Origin: Acorus gramineus
Lineage: Eukaryota; Streptophyta; Magnoliopsida; Acorales; Acoraceae
Length of the DNA stretch: 64,000 nt
Assembly: GCA_030737835.1 (NCBI GenBank)
Contig: CM060855.1
Coordinates: forward strand, 3,838,478 to 3,902,477
Direction: 5' to 3'
Positions 24,068 through 34,691 of the stretch are shown in pieces. Every line of letters begins with the position of its first letter. The stretch's first letter is position 1. Both the position numbers and the translations under genes were made by a program. The notes under the pieces were generated by a model. That model saw only the letters and a program-made list of their open reading frames with translations, did not search any database and had not been told where the DNA came from.

Positions 24068-24950
24068 ATTTTTATCCACATCTTATTTATCTTTTATCTA
24101 CAATTTATCCATAATTAACAAAACAACAAAAACCTAACTATTGCATTCTTAACATAAATAATTAAAATCACAACCATACAAAAAAATAATTTATTTTACC
24201 GATATAATTATCTATTTTGCAATAGTATATATCACTACCCAAAGTCTTAATGTCTTGAAAATGATATGTACCTCATATAGCATGACTGTTTGTGAGTGTA
24301 CTCCACAAAATTCCCCTTTACAACTAAATTTATTTCATTCGAAAAGAAGAAAAAAATTACTTCCACAACCACCTCTTGAATTTGTGAAGGGTAAAATCTA
24401 CATCGATTGAATAAGGAATAGGTATAGCGAAATGAGTTAGAAATACGAAAAGAATTATATCGAGATCAGATTGCGCTCATCTTGGAAAATAGAACTCATC
24501 TCAGAGGACACGGTCGGAGGCGATCACAATGGAAGGGAGGGGAGGTGGGCAGAGGGATTATTTTTTTATGCTAAACGTTAGACAATCAGTCTCCAATTTT
24601 ATAAATTGTGGATTGATGCCCAATACAAAGCAAAAAATAAAAAATAAAAACACAAAAGAAAACCAAACCAAACAAAAAGAAATGCATTCGTCATGTTAGG
24701 GGGAGAGAAATGAATGGGGTGAGTTATGGTTGAGAACAAAAGTACATACGAGGGTGGATTTAAAAGATACATTTTTTTGGTTGGGGTGGGGTTAATAATA
24801 AGGTGGGGAAAATGTTTATGGGGGTGGAAGTAACCACGCCCAAACCTCAACATGAACTCAAAAAGAAAGGACCACCTGGGTTTATTAAGCTGCAGTATCC
24901 TTCCAAGTTTAGTAAATAAAAGTTGATATCAGAAATATGTAAGCATCAAT
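24068..24950. other. Spacer; possible extension of the EXO70 duplication
   Basis: No gene recognised. GTGTACTCCACA..., TTATTTCATT and ACAACCAC around 24298-24375 are also found in order at 32904-32968, downstream of the true EXO70A1 gene. The duplicated block may therefore reach this far. Similarity is weak. Confidence 0.35.
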
Positions 24951-24959
24951 TTTAGAATA

Positions 24960-26460
24960 ATGTAATGAATGAGAACCACCACCATTGCAAGAAAAAGAAG
25001 AAAAAAAAAGAGTGGCATCAAACATACACCACAGGATTAAACACATCAGTTTCTGCAGATCCCCTCTTCTTAAACATGTTGGCATTTCATCTCTCTATAC
25101 ATAACCATATGCAAAACTACTTACATGAGAAGAAGAAGATCAACAATGTCAATCATTTATATATACAATAGAACACAAATAATCATTTATTTATTTTTCG
25201 TGTATAATAAATGTCAATTTCTGCATATGCAAAAAAAGAATGGAAAATGTTACACTAAACCATTCTATCTCTCACATGCTAGTTTGATATATTTTTTTTT
25301 GGAAGTACATGCATTCACCAAAAAGGAGGTACACACTCAAATGAAATGAATGTAATCCTTGTTACATTTTCTCTAATAATACAATATATACTCACCTATT
25401 GGCAATTTCATGTACTGAGTTAGAACCGATGAATGATTCGAGTGTATGAACTCCAGAAAAGGAAAGGGCGCCTTCATTCCAGGTGATCCCTGGGGAAAAT
25501 TCACCTAGTATTCTTTGAAGATCGTCCACGGTGTATCTAATGTACGTCTGAAGGTTCTTGCAATTCTCAATCATATGCCTGAATCGCAAAGTCGATTATT
25601 AGAAACACGATTCTGACCCCCGAGCTAATGATTGTGAATGGAACAATGCATATAATATAAGCAAATTATGGGTGAAACATACCAAAAGCATTTATGGAAG
25701 CTTTGATATGTAAGCATAAGAATTTCAAGGACATAAACCGTCCATTGAGATTACATTTGATGGAGTTCCTCAAATTGCATATTGAATGAATTGAACCTGA
25801 GCACAAGAAAAAAATGACTCAGTTGGAAAATCAAAACTTCAGCACGTGTTTGATGGTGATGCAAATTTTCAATGCAACTTTAGAGGAACATCATACAATG
25901 GATACAAGCAAACAAATGCTCAGGAAATACTAATTAGAGGAGCTAATGAACATTTTTCCATGGCTGCACTAATATTTTGTTAGTTGCTACTCCTAAGCAA
26001 TAGCTAATTCCAGGAACTCTCTGATATTATCTAAGATAGTTTATTATATATGAGGGGATGAGAAAATTAAATTATTATCCTATTTAAAAATAACAGCAGC
26101 ATCTTCCAAGGGAAATATCTCGAGCCACCTTAAAAAGTATACGTGGGGTAGAGGAAATAAGTTCTTCAGGATAGGTGGTTGCAGAGACATCATTTCAGGA
26201 AGTTCCTACACTACAGTTGGTTCTTCTAAGCACTCTCCAAATTACATAAAAAATATACAGTTTAATATAGATGAGGGGATGTGAAAATCAAATTATTATC
26301 CTATTCAAAGGCACAACAACATCTTCCCAGAGAAATATCTCCAGACACCTTGAAAAGTATAAGAATGGTAGATGAAATAATTTCTCCAAAATAGGTGCTT
26401 GTTAGACATTATTTTTGGATGTCCCTTCAAGCAGGGAAGTTATCTAAAAAAGGTGGTACA
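24960..26460 (-). pseudogene. Truncated, decayed copy of the EXO70A1 3' end
   Basis: This stretch aligns collinearly with about 34400-35905 of the EXO70A1 gene. Exon 12 is recognisable at about 25579-25460: IENCKNLQTYIRYT and LGEF...TWNE against VENGKNPHKYIRYT and LGEFFEGKTWNE. It carries substitutions, and the stop codon is lost. Exon 11 (25800-25660) has lost about 40 bp in the middle. Exon 10 and flanking intron are missing between TGGAAAATCAA and AACTTCAGCA at about 25830. Intron-10/9-like sequence follows (ACAAGCAAACAAATGCTCAGGAAA, ATTTTGTTAGTTG). 3'-untranslated similarity extends left (ATCATTTATTTATTTT, GTGTA). Presence of introns means a DNA-level segmental duplication, not retroposition. 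Only the gene's tail was copied, so no function is expected. Confidence 0.85.
26005..26400. repeat. Tandem duplication inside the EXO70 pseudogene
   Basis: ATGAGGGGATG(A/T)GAAAAT, AAATTATTATCCTATT(T/C)AAA, then a GAAATATCTC block occurs at about 26050-26150 and again at about 26270-26365. The parent gene has an independent exact duplication of the corresponding region (35733-35904). Confidence 0.6.
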
Positions 26461-28560
26461 TAAGTACAAAAGAATTCAACTCTAATGAACAAAATGGAAT
26501 GCATGCTTGCAATAAATGTGCATTTATTAAGAAGCATATAGTAATATAGTATAGAACTGAGTCATGCAAAACACACCCCCAAAGGTCTTTAGTAGAAAAT
26601 ATTAAGTGAATCAATTCATTTTACTTTCCTCTACAAGCAGTTTCATATTAATTGCTTGTATTGTATGCCCTTTCACCATCACTAGTAATGCACACTTATT
26701 GCAAGAAATTGAAAGATTATTATTATAAAAAATCTGATGTGGCATTATTGGCAACAGATTTTTTTAGAGGCGGGATTTTTTTTTCATTGCTCAGCATCAA
26801 TCCCCAAAAATGTTATTAGCAACAGATGAGGTTCTACAATCGAATATCCTAATGTTATTTTTTTGTTCCTTTCAAAAATTCAACCTGCCCCTCCCAGTTT
26901 TCAAAACTCTTCAAAGAAGGTGATTCATTACCAAATTACAAACCCCAAATAACAGCAAATATAGAGCACATCCCTCATTCTACCTATTAGGGTATCTAAA
27001 ATGATAAAGTGGATGCAACTTGCAGCAGTTTCTGCAGGAACACAACTCTTCACGAGTTTGAAACTCTCCAAATGTTCGTTGGAAAACTTGTATCACTCGA
27101 AATGAACTCATATGTTAAAGGAGAAAGCCTTATATTGAGAACATGTGGTCTGCTCTTACGGCAATTTTTAGCGCATGGGTCTCCATTCTCCTTGGTGTTT
27201 AATTGCCATCTAGTATAATGGGAGTAATAGGTGTGGGCAGCAATTTTAAATCATCACCACTGTGATAGTGGGCTGGTCTCCTATTCCTGGAGCCTCCAAT
27301 GCGTCTTATAGCCTTATCTCGGTTTTTTTCTTCATTTCTTTTTTTTTTTCATCTCAATTTCTTTGTTCACGGAGCAAATAGATGCTCCTTTCTTTTAAAA
27401 TATTCAATCCCTCTTGCAATTTGGAACCTCATCCAACAGCCAGATTGCAAACAAAACATAACATAAAAGCTTGAGTTTGCCTTAGAGTTCTTCAACATCA
27501 CATCAAATAATTACAACAAGCTTCAGAAGAAACCCCCCTAAGATAATTTTGTGGAGTGACTGACAGATAATAATAATAATAATTGAAAGAACATCATGTA
27601 CAATCTTATCTTTTATATTGCATTCACCCCCTTGCAGATATCATTGCTCCTAAGGTAAGGTCCACAGGCCTGCCATTCCTAGTTATTTACCAGACCTTTA
27701 CAACATATAGAACCTGCTCCATCCAAACTCCAAACCCGCTAAAACAAACTCACCCCTCAAAACAAAAGGGAGCCACTTCATATATGTTCATTTTATTTTT
27801 AAATATTTAATTTTGACACAAAAAAATGGAAACAAGAATCTGCGTGATATAAGCATGGCTTAGTTAAACAATAGGATGTAGCTAACATCAACTAAATGAG
27901 CAAGTGATCAAGCAACCAAAAGGGAACAGCTGCCAACTGTTCCATGAAAAGAGCACCTTTCAGTTTACCAGTTCATGAACATACTCCAACAATCCATCAA
28001 ATTGCCCTCCCTCTCTTTTAGCAATTGTCACAAATTTCTGGAGAAATTTATCTAATTCCAACTTGGTTTACAGACAAGACTGAATACAATGACAATGGCC
28101 ATGAAAATTAGAGTCTCATTCACATATCAGAACAAACAGTATATGAACTCCACTAACCCTTCCTTCCCCAACAATCTAATCAAATGAGGAACAACAAAAT
28201 GTCACCTTTTAAGATACCAAATGCAGCAAATTTGTTAACAGACAACCTAGAACAATTCATAGAACTCTTTATCTTCAACAACTAATCAACAGAGGAGGAA
28301 AGAAAAAAACAATAGCAATGTAAGCAAACACAACAACAAGCATAGTTCAAATATCAAACAGACACTAGGCAGCACATCAACATTAACAGATTATTCAAAC
28401 TAAAACGCCAACCGAAATTCCGAAAATGCTACTAAATCACACAAAGAGCCATCCACAAAGGTAACACATACTCTGCAACACCCACAAATAGATTATTAGT
28501 TTCGCATGTCTCACATTCCCCGCCGCCATCACATCACGGTCTGCAAAACAATACAATAAA
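26461..28560. other. Spacer; no gene recognised
   Basis: Two kilobases of AT-rich DNA. Open frames near 27009 and 27583 have no recognisable domain. The last 100-200 bases are probably the former 3' untranslated region of the NHL copy at 28580-29317 (read on the minus strand). Confidence 0.5.
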
Positions 28561-28579
28561 AAAACCCAAAAAAGCATTT

Positions 28580-29317
28580 TCAATTCAAGATCACAATTTT
28601 GATAAAAATCTCAACTTTCAAAGACGCAACACTCACAGTTCCAACCTTGCACGGCCTCCGCGGACCCGAAAGAACCGCGGCCGTCGAATTCGTGAACCTG
28701 AACGGCACATCACAACAATACACCATCATATGGTGTCGCCTGGGCCTCAAAGCGCTGCTCCTGAAGTACGCGACAGCCCGGATCCAGAACCCGAAATCGA
28801 CGGTCCCCTTCACGGCCCAGTCGTCAGCGATCGCCACGACCAACCGCGCGCGGATGACGGTGGAGCTGTCGCTCCCCAGATAAAGAGGGGGGAGCGCCGA
28901 CTTCGCCATCACCGAGTCCCACCCGCCGTAAGTGACGGACCCCTCCGCTTCGGTGTAACGGATGCCGAATCTCCGGCTAGGGTTCCGGACGGAGAAGGTG
29001 ACATTGAACGAGGCGGTGGTGGAGAGGCCGTGGAGGGAGGCGGAGGAGACGGAGAACTTGGGGAGGCAGGGCTCGGAGATGAACCAGACGTAGAAGGCGG
29101 CGAAGGCAAGGACGGCGGCGGCGCTGAAGATCAGGCAGCGGAGGTGGGGGTTTGGGCTGGTGGTCGATGGCGGCGCGTGGAGACGGCGCCACCGCCGGGT
29201 GTCCGGCGACGGGACTCTCCGGCGGCTCTGGATGGATCGACATCTGGAGAGAGAGAGATAGAGAGAGTGTAGTGAGAGAGATTTCGTTAATGGAAAGTAC
29301 TGTATTGATCGCGCCAT
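28580..29317 (-). pseudogene. NHL (NDR1/HIN1-like) paralogue with frameshifts at both ends
   Basis: The core reads as an NHL protein. It has a membrane segment (LIFSAAAVLAFAAFYVWF), then LPKFSVSSASL, SVRNPSRRFGIRY, PPLYLGS and a Cys near the end, and it is most like the gene at 3-530. Three lesions are visible. First, the natural start is probably the ATG at 29243 (MSIHPEPPESP), just after a (TC)n leader. It is out of frame with the membrane segment, and the open frame survives only by starting at 29317 and translating the leader as SLSLHSLYLSLS. Second, about 11 residues corresponding to AGTYVPPGMVKG are deleted. Third, one extra base after CKV (about 28640) abolishes the stop, adding roughly 20 residues to 28580. 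It may still be transcribed, but the family architecture is broken. Confidence 0.72.
29244..29278 (-). promoter_or_regulatory. TC microsatellite leader of the NHL copy
   Basis: On the minus strand a (TC)-rich tract ends just before the ATG at 29243. It is comparable to the (TC)n directly before the NHL1-type start at 14782. Confidence 0.5.
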
Positions 29318-29590
29318 TTTTATGTTGCGACACCTTTCTATATTTCAAATACAAATACATCCCTATCATCGATGGAATTTAATCATAACTCAACCTGTCT
29401 TATTTAAGTTTCCCTGATAATATGAATTGGTTAAATTATTCCTAATTTTTTTTATCCCTTTAAATAATATCTAGATAGAAGATGAAGAAAAATATAATTC
29501 TACAAAGAAAAATTAATCTTTTATAATGATTAATTTATTTTTATAATTATTTATAAAAAAATTATAATGTTTATACAGTTACATAATAAT

Positions 29591-30607
29591 CACGGGCGGA
29601 GCCAGTTTAAGCCCACTAGGGGCTGCTGCCCCTACTTAAAAATTTCTAAGCTTTCCTACCTTGTTATAACCTATGTTTGTAATAGAAATTAACCAATGTT
29701 ATGTAATATGTGCCCCCACACCATCCCCCACAATTAGTCCAACGCTCTTCTATGCATGGGTCCATTAATGACATGTAATTATCTCAAATCCCTTTTCCGC
29801 TCTTCTATGGGTCCATTAATGACATGTAATTATCTCAAATCCCTTTTCTTTGTCAAAGTTTAAATAATGTTATTTTTTATTGATTTTTGTTTATTCTCTT
29901 TTAAATATACAAAATATGATAACATGAGATTATTTTTTGTATCTTGATAATCGATAAATAATCAATCCAGATAAACTATTTATTTATTGAGAAAAGCAAA
30001 ATATACATCGAATGAGTATCAAATAATGAATTTTGATGTTATATTTCCTTTAGGATGTGTGAGTATGGCGTGCGACAGTGTTTATGCATGGTTATATATA
30101 TATATTTTTACTCTTAAGTTCTCTTTTTAAAAATTAATTCCATATATTTTGTGAGAATTAAAAGAGTTCGCTTTTATTTATTTTTTACTCATTCATTTTT
30201 TTAGTTGGTTTTTGTTTATTTTTTAATTTCAATATTTTTTCTCAAATCCCTATAACAAAATTTTCTTAGAGCGTTGAGACACTTTTAGTCTATTTTGCAA
30301 TCTCATACACTTATACACTACAATAAAACAGTGTAGATTGTGCTACACTGCTTTATCGCAGTGTATTATTTTTATCAGTGTATGAGATGCAATTTTTTTC
30401 ATTTTTTTCTAAACAAATACATCAGTATATATATTTACTTCAATTTATATAACAATACATATTTGATCAATAGGTGAGTATATATATATTTTTTTTAAAA
30501 AAAAAACCCAATAAAGATAACACAAGAACCTGCACACAAGACTGAAAATATCAATCTCCATCTTCTTATTGTCTGCCCCCACTTAACATAAATTCTGGCT
30601 ACGCCAC
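29591..30607. mobile_element. Non-autonomous element with GGCGGAGCCAG ends
   Basis: The left end reads GGGCGGAGCCAGTTTAAGCC, then GGGGCTGCTGCCCCTAC. The right end reads GTCTGCCCCCACTTAAC, then AATTCTGGCTACGCCAC, its approximate reverse complement. This GGCGGAGCCAG layout recurs in many plant genomes, but its superfamily was not settled here. It contains an internal direct duplication of about 53 bp (29744-29849, GGTCCATTAATGACATGTAA in both units) and a small palindrome at 30293-30400. Confidence 0.6.
30293..30400. repeat. Small palindromic repeat (CACTATGATAATGCAGT family)
   Basis: TGCAATCTCATACAC at the left pairs with GTGTATGAGATGCA at the right. The core pairs ACACTACAATAAA/ACAGTGTAG with CTACACTG/TTTATCGCAGTGT. 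Related to 11207, 50200 and 62815. Confidence 0.6.
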
Positions 30608-31465
30608 TTATGGTAATTAAATATTTTAAAAATACCCCCCTTAGCCCCCCTATAATCTATCTAATATCCACGTAACCACCCCCTTGTCTTCTTGTGAAAT
30701 CCAAATAACACCCTACAAATTCTGTTTAAATTCAAATAAACCCCTAATGGTTAACAGAATTAGAATATTCAATGAATATTTCGTCCAATTAACTCGTATT
30801 CCTAAAGCACTATGCAATTAAGTCCTTATAAAGTGTAAAAATATAAATAGAACCCTGTTAATGACAAATTTGCCCTTCTTCACAAATAACCAGTATTCCT
30901 CTGGGAAAAAACATGCTAGGACATACATAATCCATGTATAAATAGACCTAGAACACAATCTACAACAAAATGTAGAATACATTTGATGAGAATAAAGCAA
31001 TTTCATTGTATAAAAAAGCATTGTTTACATAATAGAATTAAAACAAGAATTAATACAAAGATTTTTATCTGTAAAATTTGCACCTATAATACAGACTGTT
31101 TTCTCAACAAACAGCCTTTCTACATTGGGGGATTCTTGAGGCAGATCATTATGGTCATTGAATTGCAGGACAAACATAAAAGGTGTTGACATGGATTTTT
31201 AACAAAAGAACTGATCTTTAGAAGAAAAAATTTAAAATATTATGTAATTAAAAATTTAAATTTTAATCTTATAATATTATTCATTTATTACTAAAATTTT
31301 AAATTGTGTCTAGATTTTATTTGAATTTTAAATCTAATATAACATATAACAAGATATGTGGAGCTTATGTAGAGAAAAACAGCGTAATGACCGAATTAAG
31401 TGTTATTTTTTACAAATAAATTTGGGATTTAGTTATATTTGTAATTAAAAATAAAAACAGAGCCA
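30608..31465. other. AT-rich spacer; no gene seen
   Basis: Nothing coding recognised. Contains TCC(T/C)TATAAA-like phrases common in the neighbouring MITEs, without clear ends. Confidence 0.45.
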
Positions 31466-31742
31466 TTTTTAAAAAGAGAAAAATCTCCTTTAACTCCCTG
31501 AAATCTTCTTGAAATCACAAAAAGTCCATCTAAAATCAGAAAATCTTCCTAGATCCCCATAAAATGTATATGGTTAACGAATTTAGTCCCTCGATCAAGA
31601 GTATATTGAAATAAGTTCTCATAAACTTACTAAAATTGTATTCAGTTCCTACAAACTTTATAAAATCAGATTTAGTTCTTTTGTAAGACAAAAATACCCC
31701 CGTCATTTTTCAATATCTTCATGTCCTGAAATGTCATCCTCA

Positions 31743-31746
<4 letters not shown>

Positions 31747-31782
<36 letters not shown>
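31747..31782. repeat. (TA)n microsatellite, left flank
   Basis: About 18 TA units directly left of the GC-rich palindromic element. Confidence 0.95.
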
Positions 31783-31783
<1 letters not shown>

Positions 31784-31787
<4 letters not shown>

Positions 31788-31967
31788 CCGATGGGGTGCG
31801 ACCGTGCGCACGGTGCACCCCATCGTGCGCCCTATATATAGACCGTCCGATCGATGGACCTCGATCGGACGGTCAATTAAAAAAAAAAAATCAAAACCAC
31901 CTCGAAATCCCCCGTCTCTCTCTCGCTGTCTCTCGAACTCTCTCGCTCTCTCTCTCTCTCTCTCTCG

Positions 31968-32011
<44 letters not shown>

Positions 32012-32296
32012 AAACCACTCTCTCTCTCTCGTCGACCCCCGTCGACGACGACCGTGGCCCCCTGCCGACGACGCCCCTCTCGCCCCCTCCATGCTGACGA
32101 CGCCCTTCCGACCCCCTCGACCCCCTTCCGACCCCCTTCCGACCCCCTGCCGACGACGCCGACCCCCTTCGTCTTCGTTTTTTGTTTTTTTTTAAAAAAA
32201 AAACGTGGACCGTCCGATCGCGAGAGCAGCGATCGGACGGTCCACGATCTGGGCGCACGATGGGGTGCACGGTCGCACGACCGCACCCCATCGCTT

Positions 32297-32299
<3 letters not shown>
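31784..32299. mobile_element. GC-rich MITE-like element of four hairpins between (TA)n tracts
   Basis: The outer arms (about 90 bp) are imperfect inverted repeats of each other, each made of two hairpins. H1 (31790-31824) is GATGGGGTGC...GCACCCCATC around the palindrome ACCGTGC/GCACGGT. H2 (31841-31874) is a perfect 14-bp stem GACCGTCCGATCGA with a 6-base loop. H3 (32204-32246) is a perfect 17-bp stem CGTGGACCGTCCGATCG with a 9-base loop. H4 (32259-32292) mirrors H1. The interior holds an A-run, a long (TC)n region (31915-32030) and C-rich GACGACGCC/TTCCGACCCCC minisatellite repeats, with no credible protein. (TA)n tracts on both sides suggest insertion into a TA microsatellite, as known for rice Micron elements. 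Relationship to Micron is inference from layout only. Confidence 0.8.

Positions 32300-32330
<31 letters not shown>
32300..32330. repeat. (TA)n microsatellite, right flank
   Basis: TA repeat directly right of the GC-rich palindromic element, the counterpart of 31747-31782. Confidence 0.95.
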
Positions 32331-32332
<2 letters not shown>

Positions 32333-33076
32333 ATCGAACCTCAATTGATCTACAAAAGTGAGTCATTTTTTAACATTTTTCCCTTCCTTAATCTCATTAC
32401 AGAGATTGAACAAAAAAAAATTACAGTTTCATTAACTCCATTACAAAATCAGTAGAGAAAACAATTTAAAAACCAAATCAAAATTCTATAATACATTCTT
32501 AACTCAAAATTACTAGCAATAAAAAGCATAACACCTTGACTATAAAATTATAATTTGTTTAATAAAATTTAAATAAATCAGTATATATTTTTAGATAATT
32601 ACATTGATTTTTTATGATTTTTAGAAGATTCCAAGGAGTTAAGACGATTTTTTAATTTCACATAGACTTTTTTCGATTTTCGTAAGTTTTCAAGGAATTA
32701 TATTGATTTTTTCTAACAAAGAAAATAAATTTTAAAAAGGTATAACAGTAATTTACCATGCATGGTTAGTTATAGGGACTAAAATAAATATTATCTAATA
32801 AGATGGGGACCTGAAGGGATTTATCAATTTTATAGAAATTTTTTCTGATTTTCATAAGTTTTAAGGAAACTAAATCGATTTTTCCCTTTTAAAAATTGTG
32901 ACAGTGTACTCCACAGACTTCTTTTGAAATATAAAGTTATCTCATTGGGAAAAAAAAGCCTTTACAACCACTTTTATATGTGATTTTTTTTTTCTACATT
33001 CACAAAAATGAATATACTATCGAATGAGCTGAGTGCATATTTTAATGCATTTTCCAAACTTACATAAAACCTTTAA

Positions 33077-33931
33077 AGGTCCTGTTTGATTCGTGTTATT
33101 TTATGATAGAATTTAATTCCATGTGAGATTATCAGAAAAGTGTATAAAATTCAGTGTTTGGTTGGTGGTAATCTTGATGGTAATTGTGAACCCCATTGGA
33201 ACTAAAATCCATGCACGTGAAAAAATATGGTAGAATCAGATTCTCACTATTTGTGGTGAAAATCTCAAATTCCACCAGAAATCCTAAATTAGATTATTAT
33301 TATACCCTTTACAAATTAATAAAATTACTATATACATGTCTTCTAAAATAAATAGCTTCATCTTTTCTTTTCTTTTCTTTTTACCAACCACCCATATAAT
33401 GGGTTTATGTAGTCATTTTGATTTTTTAACTAAAAATTCTGTTAGAATTTATATGTGATGTGAAAAATTTTAACTGTGTATTAGATATGAATGTATATTT
33501 TTAAATTCAGTTTTTATTTTTATATGTGATGGGTTTAAATATTATTATAATTAGTAAAATATTAAACTAACTTAGGAAGATTACTATTATTATATGTTTA
33601 ATTATATAATCGGTTATTTTATTTATTTGCATTCATTAAATATTTATAAAAATATTTATAAAAAAATTACTCTCTTTTTATTATTATGATATGGGTAAAG
33701 AAATAAATTTTCTTGAGTATATATAATAGTAAGTGTATTTTAGACATTTAAATCAAATTCCTTATTATTTTTCATGTATAAATCAAACACTGAAAAATGA
33801 TTCTATAGAGAAATCCACTAGCGAACTAAACATTTTGATGGAATTAGAATTTTTAATAAAATAATTCCTGGTAAAATGATCCCTCGTAAAGTAATTCCAC
33901 TAAAAAAAAATAACACGAACCAAACAGTGCC
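33077..33931. mobile_element. DNA-transposon MITE, GGYMCTGTTTGRTTCGTGTTA ends
   Basis: Left end GGTCCTGTTTGATTCGTGTTA; right end TAACACGAACCAAACAGTGCC, its reverse complement with three mismatches. Possible TAA flanks. The GNNCTGTTTGG-type end suggests the Harbinger/Tourist group. About 855 bp and AT-rich, with no transposase frame. Confidence 0.7.
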
Positions 33932-34400
33932 TAAATTTCTAAAAATTTAGAGTGTTTTTTCAACCAAAATTTTCAATTGATTAGGAAAAATAAGATACTT
34001 AATTTACTCGTAATGCTAGGAGTAAATACCCAACATTTATAAGATATCAAATACAGCTTTCTGTTAGGATATACACGCATACAATAAAAGATTATGTTAT
34101 TCATTTCCAATCTACACCTAAATCCAATCTACACCTGTTTTAAATTTTAAAAAAGCAGTATGTAACGCCCCCCGGATCCACGGCCCCATTTTGAAGCGAG
34201 AAATCCGGGTGCGTTTACTAAATTCCTCCAAATCTCATAATACTAGTATTTTTTCCTTTGCGAGAAAATAAGAATACATCACCATAATTATACATATATT
34301 GTCAAGGCCAAAATCCAACACAAATTCAATATACATCGGGAACAACTAAATTTATATATCCACACTATCATATATATGAGTCCTCTACATGCCAAAGAAA
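33932..34400. other. Spacer downstream of EXO70A1
   Basis: No gene seen. The stretch 34161-34230 (GTAACGCCCCCCGGATCCACGG...) is a small GC-rich island of unknown nature. Confidence 0.4.
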
Positions 34401-34691
34401 TGACCAACACCTTTTAAAAAAAAATTTAAGAAAAACAAAGAAGAGAGTGGAAACAAACACATCAGACTACATACATCATTTTCTGCAAATCTCACACAAG
34501 CCTTGCACTTCATCTCTCATACACAAAACTATTAACAAAAGAAATACAAGATCATCAAACATCAAGAGAAAAGAAAAATTGAAGGTTTTTATACATACAG
34601 CACACACACACTGAAATCATTTATTTATTTTCCGTGTAAAATGAATGTTGACCCCCGCGGATTCAAAAAAAAGAAAAGAATAGGAAGAGTC
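34400..34691 (-). other. Probable 3' untranslated region of EXO70A1
   Basis: This stretch after the stop codon (minus strand) is the part conserved in the duplicated copy at about 24960-25300 (ATCATTTATTTATTTT, TTCATCTCTC). That supports it as transcribed tail or conserved flank. Exact polyadenylation site not determined. Confidence 0.45.

Larger units (their letters stand above)
31466..32896. mobile_element. Long inverted-repeat element hosting a TA-flanked insertion
   Basis: The left end (ATTTTTAAAAAGAGAAAAATC, ACTCCCTGAAATC) and the right end (AAATCGATTTTTCCCTTTT, AAAAATTG) are imperfect reverse complements. GGGGACCTGAAGGGATTTAT on the right is opposed by diverged CCCT-containing phrases on the left. 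The middle is interrupted by (TA)n and the GC-rich palindromic element at 31784-32299. Ends are approximate and no target duplication was determined. Confidence 0.45.

Noticed and set aside
28730-29272. 180-residue plus-strand frame opposite the NHL copy
   Set aside because: High-GC antisense shadow. The minus strand carries the recognisable LEA-2 domain and membrane anchor.
31740-32455. Long open frames on both strands (up to 219 residues) across the TC-rich element
   Set aside because: They are translations of (TC)n/(GA)n and hairpin sequence (runs of SLSLSL or RERERE), with no domain. Frames on both strands stay open simply because the repeat lacks stops.
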